A stretch of DNA of 38,074 bases from an uncultured Prevotella sp. (GCA_905234145.1 CAJOGK010000047.1:1-38074); one strand, 5' to 3'. Numbered from the stretch's first letter, positions 25,827-35,180 are shown. Numbers and translations: made by a program. Notes: generated by a model not told the origin, from the sequence alone.

Positions 25827-27139
25827 TGAATATGATTCAGAAACTATTCGGATTTGATCCCTCCACAATGACATTGCGCAAGGAGGTGATTGGTGGTATT
25901 ACTACCTTTTTGACGATGGCTTACATCCTTGCTGTCAACCCAAGCATACTCTCAGCAACAGGTATGGATGCAGGTGCAGTGTTTACAACCACATGTATTG
26001 CTGCTGTTGTAGGTACGCTGGTGATGGCACTCTATGCCAAGTTACCTTTTGCCTTGGCGCCTGGTATGGGATTGAATGCATTCTTTGCATTTACCGTAGT
26101 GCTCACCATGGGCTATACTTGGCAATTTGCACTTACCGCTGTGTTGATAGAGGGATTGATATTCATCCTGCTCACCATTACTGGTTTGCGCAAACATATT
26201 GTTAATGCTATCCCTTTGATACTGCGCCGAGCCATCAGTCCCGGTATCGGATTGTTTATCGCCTTTGTTGGTCTGAAGGGCGCTGGTATTGTAAGTGCAT
26301 CAGAAGCTACATTCATCACACTGGGCAATCTGCACGATCCTGCTGTGTTGCTGGCGATATTTGGCATTATTCTGACTGCATGCTTGCTGGTTAGAAAGGT
26401 TACTGGCGCATTGCTTATCGGTATTCTGGTAACTACCATCGCTGGTATCCCTCTGGGTGTTACCAATTATACGGGCATCATGTCAGCACCCCCATCAATC
26501 AGCCCTATCTTCTGGCAGTTTGAGTGGCATAATATTCTTTCGGTAGATATGGTGGTAGTAGTACTCACCTTCCTGTTTATCGATATGTTTGATACCATCG
26601 GTACCCTTATCGGTGTATCAAACCGTGCCGGCATGGTAGATGACAACGGTAATGTAAAGAACTTGAATCAGGCCTTTATGGCTGATGCCATCGGTACTAC
26701 TGTGGGTGCTATGCTGGGAACATCAACGGTAACGACATACGTAGAGAGTGCCTCGGGTGTAAATGTAGGCGGTCGATCAGGACTGACGAGTTTAACTACT
26801 GCTATCTGCTTTGCAGTAGCACTGCTCTTTGCACCATTATTCCTTGCTATCCCTGCTCAGGCCACAGCTGCAGCACTGATATTGGTGGGTGTGATGATGA
26901 TGCACGACATCCGTAAGGTCGACTTCTCTGACTATGTTACGGCTATACCTTGTTTCGTTTGCATCGTGCTGATGCCACTTACCTATAGCATATCCGACGG
27001 TATCCTGATGGGTGTGATCTCTTACGTACTGATCCACTTATTGTCAGGCACTCTTAAAGATAAGGACGAGCGCAACAACATTAACTGGGCCACTATCCTA
27101 CTGGCCGTATTGTTTGTTTGCCGATACGCATTCCTGTAA
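25826..27139 (+). CDS. NCS2-type guanine/hypoxanthine permease
   Basis: 437 residues, about 12 membrane segments, of the AzgA/PbuG branch of the NCS2 family (COG2252). Recognisable family blocks are EVIGGITTFLTMAYILAVNP, ALAPGMGLNAFFAFTVVLTM, and VESASGVNVGGRSGLTSLTT. It imports purine bases across the inner membrane, probably with protons. The odd point is its place: it starts on the last base of sufB and is followed 19 bp later by sufC, so it splits the normally tight sufBCD set. Whether purine uptake and Fe-S assembly share control is not known. Confidence 0.93.
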   Translation: MNMIQKLFGFDPSTMTLRKEVIGGITTFLTMAYILAVNPSILSATGMDAGAVFTTTCIAAVVGTLVMALYAKLPFALAPGMGLNAFFAFTVVLTMGYTWQFALTAVLIEGLIFILLTITGLRKHIVNAIPLILRRAISPGIGLFIAFVGLKGAGIVSASEATFITLGNLHDPAVLLAIFGIILTACLLVRKVTGALLIGILVTTIAGIPLGVTNYTGIMSAPPSISPIFWQFEWHNILSVDMVVVVLTFLFIDMFDTIGTLIGVSNRAGMVDDNGNVKNLNQAFMADAIGTTVGAMLGTSTVTTYVESASGVNVGGRSGLTSLTTAICFAVALLFAPLFLAIPAQATAAALILVGVMMMHDIRKVDFSDYVTAIPCFVCIVLMPLTYSISDGILMGVISYVLIHLLSGTLKDKDERNNINWATILLAVLFVCRYAFL

Positions 27140-27158
27140 ATAGAATGAATAAAATAGT

Positions 27159-27914
27159 ATGTTAGAAGTTAAAAACTTACACGCCAAGATTGGCGACAAA
27201 GAGATATTAAAAGGCATCGACCTCGTGATTAAAGATGGTGAGACGCATGCCATCATGGGACCTAACGGTTCTGGTAAGAGTACGCTGAGTGCTGTGCTTG
27301 TGGGCAATCCGCTCTACGAGGTGACTGAGGGCGAGGCTTACTTCAACGGCAAAAACCTGCTGGAGATGAAGCCAGAGGATCGTGCACACGAAGGCTTATT
27401 CCTGTCGTTCCAGTATCCTGTAGAGATTCCAGGTGTGTCGATGACCAACTTCATGAAGGCTGCCATCAACGAGAAGCGCAAGTATCAGGGGTTAGAGCCT
27501 ATGAATGCCGCAGAGTTCCTAAAGCTACAGCGCGAAAAGCGTAAGATTGTGGAGCTCGACTCCAAGCTGGCTAACCGCTCCGTAAACGAGGGCTTCAGCG
27601 GTGGTGAGAAGAAGCGTAACGAAATCTTCCAGATGGCGATGCTGGAGCCAAAACTGAGCATTCTTGACGAGACTGATTCTGGTCTGGATGTAGATGCGAT
27701 GCGTATCGTAGCTGAGGGTGTGAACAAACTTCAAACACCCGAGACTTCTTGCATCGTGATTACCCACTATGATCGCTTGTTGGAGATGATTCGTCCGCAA
27801 TATGTTCATGTGCTTTATAAGGGTCGTATCGTCAAGACGGGTGGCCCAGAGCTGGCTGTTCAGATTCAGGAGCACGGTTACGATTGGATAAAAGAAGAAA
27901 TTGGAGAAGAGTAA
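27159..27914 (+). CDS. sufC: Fe-S assembly ATPase SufC
   Basis: 251 residues, ABC-type ATPase. Walker A GPNGSGKST (about 44-52), Q-loop SFQYPVEIPGVSM, signature FSGGEKKRNEIFQM, Walker B LSILDETDSGLD and the H-loop His in VITHYDR are all present. SufC powers the SufBCD scaffold. It overlaps the sufD start by one base (TAATG at 27912-27916). Confidence 0.96.
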   Translation: MLEVKNLHAKIGDKEILKGIDLVIKDGETHAIMGPNGSGKSTLSAVLVGNPLYEVTEGEAYFNGKNLLEMKPEDRAHEGLFLSFQYPVEIPGVSMTNFMKAAINEKRKYQGLEPMNAAEFLKLQREKRKIVELDSKLANRSVNEGFSGGEKKRNEIFQMAMLEPKLSILDETDSGLDVDAMRIVAEGVNKLQTPETSCIVITHYDRLLEMIRPQYVHVLYKGRIVKTGGPELAVQIQEHGYDWIKEEIGEE

Positions 27915-29289
27915 TGGGTAGCGAACAACAATATATTGATCTCTACCAGCAGGCACACGAGATGATTTTCTCGCATGCGCCTGCGGAGATGAATGCCGTG
28001 CGCGATCAGGCTTTTGAGCTTTGGGCTTCCCTTCAAAAAAGGTGGAGCGCTATAAGTATACCGATGTCCAGAAGTTGTTTGCGCCCGACTATGGTGTTAA
28101 TCTGAATCGCTTGCAGATTCCCGTTGACCCCTATGAGGCTTTCCGCTGCGATGTTCCCAACTTGAGCACAAGCCTTTATTTCGTGGTGAACGATGCTTTT
28201 TATAGAGGTGAGAGGTATGAAGTAAGAGGTGAGAGAATACCTCATGCCAATCCGCATCTGCCTGAAGGTGTCATCGTGGGATCGCTGCACGATTATCCTG
28301 AACTTTTGGCTAAGTACTATTCGAAACTAGCTAAGACGAGTGAAGATGCCATCACGGCCCTCAACACCATGCTGGCCCAAGATGGTATGCTGGTTTATGT
28401 ACCCAAAAATATAAAGGTAGACCGTGCCATTCAGGTCATTAATATCTTGAAAGCTACACCTCAGAATGCCCAGCGAGTGGTACCCGATTTGATGGTGAAT
28501 CGCCGTGTGCTCATTGTGCTCGAAGAAGGTGCTGAAATCAAGATGCTTTTCTGCGATCATGCAGCTGACGATAAAAACTTCCTGGCTACACAGGTGATTG
28601 AAGCCTATGTAGGCGAGAATGCATCGCTCGATCTTTATTGCATGGAGGAGACCCATCATAAGAATGTACGCGTGAGCAATGTCTATATCGACCAACAGGC
28701 CAATAGTCGTGTCAATCACAATGTCATCACCCTCCACAATGGTACCACCCGCAACAAGCTCGATCTTACCTTCAGTGGTGAGGGAGCCGAGTGCCAATGC
28801 TATGGTTGCGTGATAGCCGATAAGCAGCAACATGTGGATAACAACACCCTGATTACCCATAAGGTGCCGCATTGCACCAGCAACGAGCTTTATAAATACG
28901 TGCTCGACGATAAGGCCGTAGGTGCCTTTGCTGGTCGTGTACTGGTAGAGCATGGGGCTCAGAAGACCATCTCGCAGATGACCAATCAGAATCTCTCTGC
29001 CACCAAAGAGGCCCGTATGTACACCCAACCTATGCTCGAAATCTATGCTGATGACGTGAAGTGTGCTCATGGTTCTACCGTTGGTCAGCTCAACGATGCT
29101 GCCCTCTTCTATATGCGTCAGCGAGGCATTTCGCTCCAAGAGGCCAAGTTGTTACTGCAGAATGCCTTTATCAACGAGGTCATCGACAAGATGCAGCTCG
29201 AACCCCTGCGCGATCGTTTGCACTATCTCGTTGAAAAGCGATTCCGTGGCGAGCTCAACAAATGTGCAGGTTGCAAGCTTTGCAAATAA
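27914..29289 (+). CDS. sufD: Fe-S assembly protein SufD, frameshifted near the N-terminus
   Basis: The natural start is ATG 27914, overlapping the sufC stop (MGSEQQYIDLYQQAHEMIFS). That frame is correct through AFELWAS, then continues wrongly to a stop at 28105. The other frame, open from about 28021, gives GFPSKKVERYKYTDVQKLF and the rest of SufD to 29289, including KTISQMTNQNLSATKEARM and the C-terminal KRFRGELNKCAGCKLC. The break is within gctttgggcttccct (28018-28032); a one-base loss fits. SufD works with SufB and SufC and accepts iron. As sufD should be required, a sequence error is the first suspicion. The loop GERYEVRGERI is an internal repeat. Confidence 0.88.
28204..28235 (+). repeat. 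In-frame 21-bp repeat within sufD
   Basis: AGAGGTGAGAG occurs at 28204-28214 and 28225-28235. The 21-base period preserves the frame and encodes the RGERYEV/RGERIPH repeat, which looks like an insertion relative to typical SufD. Confidence 0.6.
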
Positions 29290-29290
29290 A

Positions 29291-30436
29291 TCATTCGCTG
29301 CTATAATCCCTCGTATACAACTCGTATGTTAGCTTTAGCCAGATGAATACCACTGGCAAAGCTTTCAATGAGTAGGGCTTTATTAGTTCGCGCCAGATTT
29401 GTTTGGGGAACAAATCAGATGGCGACATCGACGTGATGATAAAGGCGAAAATCATCAAAGCCAAATCCCACTTATTCCGCTTCCAGGGCACTGTGGTATA
29501 CCAGATAGCCACACCTGCCATCGCAATAATATAGCCATACGACTCTGAGCCCGTACTGAATAATACCACAAACATCAGTACCGATGCCAGCATGGCCTCG
29601 CGGAAGGCCATGTTCTGATACTGCTGAAGGCGCAGATAAGGAATACAGAAGGCGATAACGCCAGGAACAATGAGCCACAGGTCGCTATAGCTGGCAATAC
29701 CCGATACCTTCCTAACGATACCTAGTAATGAGATATTCTGACCTGCAGCAAACTGATTCAGATCGTTTTTATGTACAAGCACGTCGTACCATGCATGATA
29801 CTCCTGCCATACATAATCCACCCCAAAGACGAGCATCGGCAATACCAGCAAAATGATAGTCCATGCTACGACCCATCCTGCAAACTTAAGCTTATGGCAC
29901 GAGAAGAAGAAAAAGGCCAGTCCCACGATGCCGTAAATCTTAGTCACAGTGCCCAGAGCTATGAGCAAAGCAGCCCAGAAATCCTTCTCTTTCTCGATAA
30001 AGTAAAAGCTGAACAATATACAAGCGAGTATCAGACTATTGCTCTCAGAATCAAGAATACAGGTGTATGCCTCTACAGCGATAAACCAAAGGATAAACAA
30101 CTGCTGACTCCTGCTGAAAAACGATTGTCTGATGCTCCAATAGGGCACATAGGTAATAATCAGCATCCAGCACAACCTGCCAAGTTGATAGGGCAATACT
30201 GCCAACGGTGCCATCAAGAGCGGGAACAGCGGACCGTAAAGGAAATAATTGTCATCCTCTGGATAGATAATGTAGAGCGGCATCTGCTGCCAGGCATGCC
30301 AGAACGAATGGTAAAAGATAGAATAGTCGAGGTCGAACTTTCCCGTCAACCATATTCTGAGCCAGGGCACGATCACCATGACCAGATAAACGAAGCAGAT
30401 GACTCTGAAATCAGAGAGTTTGTTGCGCAGGTTCAT
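29291..30436 (-). CDS. GT87/DUF2029-type membrane glycosyltransferase
   Basis: 381 residues, about 9-10 membrane segments, matching the DUF2029/GT87 family of polyprenyl-phosphate-dependent mannosyltransferase-like enzymes. The first loop after TM1 has KFDLDYSIFYHSFWHAWQQ, including the acidic residue typical of GT-C enzymes, and then NYFLYGPLFPLLMAPLAVLP. It would add a sugar to an envelope glycan on the periplasmic side. It overlaps the upstream GT2 gene by 26 bp, suggesting coupling. Its stop is 1 bp from the convergent sufD stop. Confidence 0.8.
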   Translation of the reverse strand: MNLRNKLSDFRVICFVYLVMVIVPWLRIWLTGKFDLDYSIFYHSFWHAWQQMPLYIIYPEDDNYFLYGPLFPLLMAPLAVLPYQLGRLCWMLIITYVPYWSIRQSFFSRSQQLFILWFIAVEAYTCILDSESNSLILACILFSFYFIEKEKDFWAALLIALGTVTKIYGIVGLAFFFFSCHKLKFAGWVVAWTIILLVLPMLVFGVDYVWQEYHAWYDVLVHKNDLNQFAAGQNISLLGIVRKVSGIASYSDLWLIVPGVIAFCIPYLRLQQYQNMAFREAMLASVLMFVVLFSTGSESYGYIIAMAGVAIWYTTVPWKRNKWDLALMIFAFIITSMSPSDLFPKQIWRELIKPYSLKALPVVFIWLKLTYELYTRDYSSE

Positions 30437-31355
30437 GTTCCGATACTAGATAAACGGGGCGCTGCTTACTCTCGTGAAAAGTGCGCCCTAGATACTCACC
30501 GATAATTCCGAGCGACAGTAATTGTGCGCCACCAAGAAACAGCATTACCACCATAATAGTGGGATAGCCCCTTACTGGATCGCCATACAACAGCGTGTTA
30601 CACAGAATGTAAATCATATAACAGAAGGCCACCAGCGAGATGATCAAACCCAATATGGTAGAGATTCGTAGTGGCGAGGTGGTGTAAGAGGTAATACCCT
30701 CGATTGAGAGTTTTAGCAATCGCCAGAAGTTAAACGATGAGGTTCCCTCCAGACGGTCGCCCTGTTCAAAGAGAATTTCCTTCTTCCTAAACCCTATCCA
30801 GCAATACATACCTTTGGTATAACGCTGCGATTCGCGTAGTTGACGCAAGGCGTCGATACATTTACGGTCGAGCAGTCTGAAATCGCCAACGTTCTGCAAG
30901 ATGTCGATATCCGATACCTTTTGCAGCATGCGATAATATAGCAGTGTCAGAACCCGTCTCAGCCAAGGTTCCTTGCCTCTGTCAGTGCGCTTGGCATACA
31001 CATCTTCATAGCCTGCCTCCCACTCTTTTAGCATCAGAGGTATTGCTGAGGGCGGATGCTGCAAATCGGCATCCATGATTACCACGCAATCGCCCTTTGC
31101 ATAGTCGAAGCCAGCCAGCATCGCTGCCTCCTTGCCAAAATTGCGTGAAAGCGACACGAAGCCAAAACGACTATCGCGCTGCTGGATATCTTTAATAAGG
31201 TGGAGCGTACCGTCCTTGCTGCCATCATTGATAAACAGCACCTCCCAAAGATAGTTTGTGTGCTGCTGCATCAAATCAGTAAGGGCGTCATAAAGCTTGG
31301 GGAGCGAACCCTCCTCGTTATAACACGGTATAAGTATAGTAACAGTCTTCTCCAT
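30411..31355 (-). CDS. GT2 glycosyltransferase, DPM1/GtrB-like
   Basis: 314 residues. The GT2 fold begins at VTILIPCYNEEGSLPKLYDA, the metal-binding DxD-type motif is VVIMDADLQHPP (about 90-101), and RFGFVSLSRNFGKEAAMLAG is typical of bactoprenol glucosyltransferases. Two C-terminal membrane segments (about 230-255 and 262-290) anchor it. It should load a sugar onto polyprenyl phosphate for the partner GT87 enzyme. The start is close to the transcription start inferred from the promoter at 31364. Confidence 0.88.
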   Translation of the reverse strand: MEKTVTILIPCYNEEGSLPKLYDALTDLMQQHTNYLWEVLFINDGSKDGTLHLIKDIQQRDSRFGFVSLSRNFGKEAAMLAGFDYAKGDCVVIMDADLQHPPSAIPLMLKEWEAGYEDVYAKRTDRGKEPWLRRVLTLLYYRMLQKVSDIDILQNVGDFRLLDRKCIDALRQLRESQRYTKGMYCWIGFRKKEILFEQGDRLEGTSSFNFWRLLKLSIEGITSYTTSPLRISTILGLIISLVAFCYMIYILCNTLLYGDPVRGYPTIMVVMLFLGGAQLLSLGIIGEYLGRTFHESKQRPVYLVSEHEPAQQTL

Positions 31356-31409
31356 TTTGGCGACAAAGTTACATCATATTCTTAAAAAAAAGCAAACTTG
31401 TCGCCAAAA
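31355..31409 (-). promoter_or_regulatory. Promoter inside an inverted repeat, glycosyltransferase operon
   Basis: On the minus strand TTTG (31396-31393), a 21-bp spacer and TAACTTTG (31371-31364) match the consensus. The arms 31355-31370 and 31394-31409 (ttttggcgacaa core) are near-perfect inverted repeats overlapping both promoter elements and reaching the ATG. This fits an operator; the 23-bp spacer is short for an invertible promoter. Confidence 0.6.
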
Positions 31410-31446
31410 ACATCCCATAATCCGCAATATTTTTTAGTTTTTTTTG

Positions 31447-31454
31447 TATTTTTG
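31447..31454 (+). promoter_or_regulatory. -7 element for sufS
   Basis: TATTTTTG matches TAnnTTTG, 56 bp before the ATG at 31510. The region is divergent with the glycosyltransferase promoter. Confidence 0.55.
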
Positions 31455-31509
31455 CACTCGAATAGAAAAAGTATCAAAAAAGTAATATGGGAAAGACCTC
31501 ATTCTAACG

Positions 31510-32745
31510 ATGTATAATATTAATAAGGTACGAGAAGACTTCCCGATTCTGTCGCGCGAAGTGTATGGTAAACCACTGGTTTATCTGGATAATGCGGCTA
31601 CTACACAGAAACCGCTAATGGTGCTCGACGCCATGCGCGACGAGTATCTGAACGTCAATGCAAACGTGCATCGAGGGGTGCACTATCTGAGTCAGCAGGC
31701 TACCGACCTGCACGAAGCAGCTCGCGAGAAAGTGCGTGCGTTTATCAATGCCCGCAAGATAGAGGAAATAGTGTTTACACGAGGCACTACGGAGGCGATT
31801 AATCTGGTGGCTCAATCGTTTTGCGAGAGCCAGATGAAAGCAGGCGACGAGGTCATCGTCACAGAGATGGAGCACCACTCGAACATCGTATCGTGGCAAT
31901 TGCAGGCGATGAAGCGAGGGATCGTGGTAAAGCATATTCCCATCACAGATGATGGCTTGCTCGATCTATCAACTATCAACTATCAACTATCAACTAAAAC
32001 AAAGTTGATCAGCGTGGCGCATGTAAGTAATGTATTGGGCACGGTGAATCCTGTAGAGGAGATTATCAAGACAGCCCACGAGCATGGCATCCCCGTTTTG
32101 GTGGATGGTGCACAGAGCGCCCCTCATTTTAAGGTAGATGTACAGGCGATGGATTGCGATTTCTTTGCCTTTAGCGGCCATAAGATGTACGGACCAACGG
32201 GCATCGGTGTACTCTATGGCAAGGAGGAATGGCTGGAGAAATTGCCTCCCTATCAGGGCGGAGGCGAGATGATCGACAAGGTGACTTGGGAGAAAACCAC
32301 CTTTGAGCGCTTGCCTTTTAAGTTCGAGGCGGGCACGCCCGACTATGTGGCTACCCACGGACTGGCTAAGGCCATCGACTATATCTCTGCCCTTGGCTTT
32401 GAGGCCATCCAGCAGCATGAGCAGGAGCTGACACGCTACTGCATGGAGCAACTTCAAACCATCGATGGCATCAAAATCTATGGGCCATCCCTCACAAAAG
32501 GGACAGTCCCCGTTGTGAGAGATGCGGTGGTGAGCTTTAACGTGCGCGATATTCACCATCTGGATATGGGCACCTTGCTCGACAGACTAGGCATTGCCGT
32601 TCGCACGGGCCATCACTGTGCGCAACCACTGATGGATCGTCTGGGCATTAGTGGAACGGTACGCGCCTCGTTTGCCCTCTATAATACGAAAGAAGAGATA
32701 GATACGCTCGTGGCTGGCATCCGTCGCGTGGCACAAATGTTTTAA
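31510..32745 (+). CDS. sufS: Cysteine desulfurase SufS
   Basis: 411 residues, group II cysteine desulfurase. PLP-binding Lys is K225 in FSGHKMYGPTGIG, catalytic Cys is C370 in RTGHHCAQPLMDRL, and EMEHHSNIVSWQ and VSVAHVSN-type boxes are present (here ISVAHVSNVLG). It takes sulfur from cysteine for the SufBCD scaffold. It is separated from sufBCD by two opposite-strand glycosyltransferase genes and has its own promoter. A loop (LSTINYQLSTKTK, from about residue 153) is coded by four perfect CTATCAA heptamers. No sufE or sufU gene is visible here. Confidence 0.95.
   Translation: MYNINKVREDFPILSREVYGKPLVYLDNAATTQKPLMVLDAMRDEYLNVNANVHRGVHYLSQQATDLHEAAREKVRAFINARKIEEIVFTRGTTEAINLVAQSFCESQMKAGDEVIVTEMEHHSNIVSWQLQAMKRGIVVKHIPITDDGLLDLSTINYQLSTKTKLISVAHVSNVLGTVNPVEEIIKTAHEHGIPVLVDGAQSAPHFKVDVQAMDCDFFAFSGHKMYGPTGIGVLYGKEEWLEKLPPYQGGGEMIDKVTWEKTTFERLPFKFEAGTPDYVATHGLAKAIDYISALGFEAIQQHEQELTRYCMEQLQTIDGIKIYGPSLTKGTVPVVRDAVVSFNVRDIHHLDMGTLLDRLGIAVRTGHHCAQPLMDRLGISGTVRASFALYNTKEEIDTLVAGIRRVAQMF
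31966..31993 (+). repeat. Four perfect CTATCAA heptamers inside sufS
   Basis: Units at 31966, 31973, 31980 and 31987. Gain or loss of one unit would shift the reading frame of sufS. Confidence 0.85.
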
Positions 32746-32763
32746 ACAAATATAGATCGTGAT

Positions 32764-33471
32764 ATGAGAAAACTACTAGTATTTACTTTGATGCTTCTGG
32801 TAAGTACAGCCTTCGCACAGAATGCCTATAATGGTGTTCATAAGTACGATGGCGAGCACAAGAATGAGATTTCGGGCTACATCACTGCTGGTAAAAACAT
32901 CGTAGTGGGTGGCTATTGGGGTTTAGAAGCGAATTACAAACGCCATCTTACCGATCGCTGGCATGTAGGTGGCGATGCGCAAGTACAGTTTAACAAGCAG
33001 CTTTACAGCATCGATGCCTATGGTGGCTATCGCCTGCCTGTAGCTTGGAGCGACTTCTATTTCAAGGGTACGTTCCTCTATAACCGTTACCACAAGTGGG
33101 GGGCCAATGAGTATATAGGCAACCTTTCTGTGATTTGGGAAACACCCTACGTCAATATCCGTTTGGGAGAGTCGTTGATCCACTATCATCTTAAGGAATT
33201 CGGCTATACAGAGCCTCTTACCTTTACCTTCGGAGCAGGTGTGCAGATACGTCCACGCTGGAACTCCTGGAACGTGGGCCTCTTCTTCCGCAACTACGAC
33301 GACTTCTATTTTGAGAACTGGAACATCAACTGGGGCTTTAACTTCTACGCTAATCTTGTTAAGCAGATGCAGCTTTTCGGAGAAGCCAATATTCGCCCAG
33401 CAGGTTCTATGAGCCAGTTGGCATCGAGATATGAAACAGCAGTAAAGTTAGGAATTAAATACGTTTGGTAA
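32764..33471 (+). CDS. Secreted barrel-like outer membrane protein
   Basis: 235 residues with a signal peptide (LLVFTLMLLVSTAFAQ, cleavage near residue 19). The mature part is rich in aromatic residues in alternating strands (YITAGKNIVVGGYWGLEANY, HVGGDAQVQFNKQLYSIDAY) and ends in LGIKYVW, a C-terminal aromatic as in outer-membrane barrels. It follows sufS by 18 bp and precedes the phosphoesterase by 1 bp, so these may be co-transcribed. No named family is recognised. Confidence 0.75.
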   Translation: MRKLLVFTLMLLVSTAFAQNAYNGVHKYDGEHKNEISGYITAGKNIVVGGYWGLEANYKRHLTDRWHVGGDAQVQFNKQLYSIDAYGGYRLPVAWSDFYFKGTFLYNRYHKWGANEYIGNLSVIWETPYVNIRLGESLIHYHLKEFGYTEPLTFTFGAGVQIRPRWNSWNVGLFFRNYDDFYFENWNINWGFNFYANLVKQMQLFGEANIRPAGSMSQLASRYETAVKLGIKYVW

Positions 33472-33472
33472 G

Positions 33473-34512
33473 ATGAAAAAGATACAATATATCGTGATGG
33501 CTGCAGCCCTTATGCTGGTAGTGTCATCCTGCGAAAAAGTAAGTCCCCTCGGTGTGCTCGTCAGTGGTACTGGTGTGGAGGACCGTGTAAAGATGTCAAA
33601 TCTGTATTACATGGAACACAAAGGTGACTTGAAAATACTCACCGCATTCAAAGACGATGAGTACACCTTCCTAGTAGGTTCCGATAGTCATTTGACTACC
33701 GACGACAGCCGTATGCGTGAGATGCTGCAGATAGCGTTGGATAATGACGACCTGCTGATGGCCCACCTGGGCGATATCGCTGATACGAAGGCTGAGTATT
33801 ACATTACCCTTGACAATTTGATAGACGAATATCGTTGGAAGTATGCCAAGACGCACTTTGTAGAAACATTTGTTGGTGATAAAGATGATCCTGATGATAT
33901 AAGCGACCCTGGTTCATACCATTATACCGACTCGCTTACTGAAGAAACATACAATGTGGATAACGTGCCCTATCCCTTCTACCCTGTAGTAGGTAACCAC
34001 GACATTACGCATAATGGCTGGGCCCTGTGGTCGAACATCTTCCACTCATCGTTCTATGACGTCTTTGTACTTGCAGATTTTACGGGAGACGACATCGTTT
34101 GCGACCACTTTATGGTACGCTCGGTGAGGAGCAGGTTAAACTGATAGAGGAAGGTGCTTTCGAAATCTCTCAGTCTGCAAAGGAAGGCATTATCGTGCGC
34201 AACACATTCGTCTTCAGCCATACCAATATCTTCCGTCCCCGTTCTGTAGAGTTTGCTTCTACCTTCCCTCGCGAAGAGATGTTCTTCTTGCTCAACAAGT
34301 TTGCAGAGTGGAATGCCAACATCGTATTCTTAGGCCATGTGCATAAGTGGGACGAGCAATATGTTGAGGGTGTAACCTATCTGACGCTCGACTCAATGTG
34401 CGAGGCCAACAATCCTGAACCAGGCGACTATCTGGTACGCGTTCATGTAAAGAAAAACGGAACGGTAACTTGGGAGAAGGTTCACATGAATACAAGACAG
34501 ATAAAGAAGTAA
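33473..34512 (+). pseudogene. Calcineurin-like phosphoesterase lipoprotein, frameshifted
   Basis: The gene begins with a lipoprotein signal (YIVMAAALMLVVSSCEK; Cys20). Metallophosphoesterase motifs follow: GSDSHLTTD, MAHLGDIADTK, VVGNHDITHNGW in the first frame, and FLGHVHKWDE in the second. The first frame ends at 34144 after running out of frame; the second, from about 34111, gives YGTLGEEQVKLIEEG and continues to 34512. Relatives normally have a few more residues between the FYDVFVLAD block and GTLGEEQ, so a small out-of-frame deletion near 34103-34119 fits. If intact it would be a membrane-anchored periplasmic phosphoesterase. Real decay and sequence error cannot be separated here. Confidence 0.8.
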
Positions 34513-34528
34513 ACTTAAGTAAATTGCA

Positions 34529-35161
34529 ATGCTGGCTAGTCATTATTACGAAGGCAAGATAGAAGCAGGTTGCGACGAGGCTGGGCGTGGTTGTCTGGCA
34601 GGAAGCGTTTATGCAGCTGCGGTTATCTTGCCCGATGGCTATCAGAATGAGCTATTAAACGACTCGAAGCAGCTATCGGAGAAAAAACGCTACCAACTGC
34701 GCGAGATCATCGAGCGCGATGCGGTAGCTTGGGCTGTGGGTATCGTTACACCAGAGGAAATCGACAAAATCAATATCCTCAATGCCTCGATTCTGGCCAT
34801 GCATCGCGCCCTGGATCAACTGAAAGTGCGCCCAGAGGCCATCATCGTAGACGGTAATCGCTTCAAGCCCTATCGTTGTGTGGTTGGCGGTGTCACCGCC
34901 AACATCCCACATACAACCATTGTTAAGGGCGACGGCAAGTATCTTTCTATCGCTGCTGCGTCGATTCTGGCCAAGACCTATCGTGATGACTACATGAACA
35001 AGCTTGCTGAAGAATACCCTCAATACGACTGGCTATCAAACAAAGGATACCCCACGAAAAAGCATCGAGAGGCCATTAAGCAATATGGCATCACGCCCTA
35101 CCACCGCAAAAGTTACAACCTTCTTGGCGACGGACAACTGAGTTTTGATTTTCTAGAATAA
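34529..35161 (+). CDS. rnhB: Ribonuclease HII
   Basis: 210 residues, complete. [20 protein letters not shown] carries the first catalytic D-E pair (D15/E16 region), [12 protein letters not shown] and IIVDGNRF follow, and [20 protein letters not shown] supplies further catalytic Asp residues. The C-terminus has [19 protein letters not shown]. It removes ribonucleotides and RNA-DNA hybrids in the cytoplasm. It starts 16 bp after the phosphoesterase and is 19 bp from the mechanosensitive channel start. Confidence 0.95.
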   Translation: MLASHYYEGKIEAGCDEAGRGCLAGSVYAAAVILPDGYQNELLNDSKQLSEKKRYQLREIIERDAVAWAVGIVTPEEIDKINILNASILAMHRALDQLKVRPEAIIVDGNRFKPYRCVVGGVTANIPHTTIVKGDGKYLSIAAASILAKTYRDDYMNKLAEEYPQYDWLSNKGYPTKKHREAIKQYGITPYHRKSYNLLGDGQLSFDFLE

Positions 35162-35180
35162 TCCATTTTCTTTGCAATCG

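Noticed and set aside
28327..29139. 270-residue minus-strand frame inside sufD
   Set aside because: Opposite conserved SufD sequence; composition is that of a shadow frame.
29771..30505. 244-residue plus-strand frame over the glycosyltransferases
   Set aside because: The minus-strand frames have clear membrane and GT motifs; this one is their complement.
31355..31409. Invertible promoter (phase-variable switch)
   Set aside because: The spacer of 23 bp is far shorter than known Bacteroides invertible promoters; an operator fits better.
31990..32559. 189-residue minus-strand frame inside sufS
   Set aside because: Opposite the PLP-binding core of SufS, no family features.
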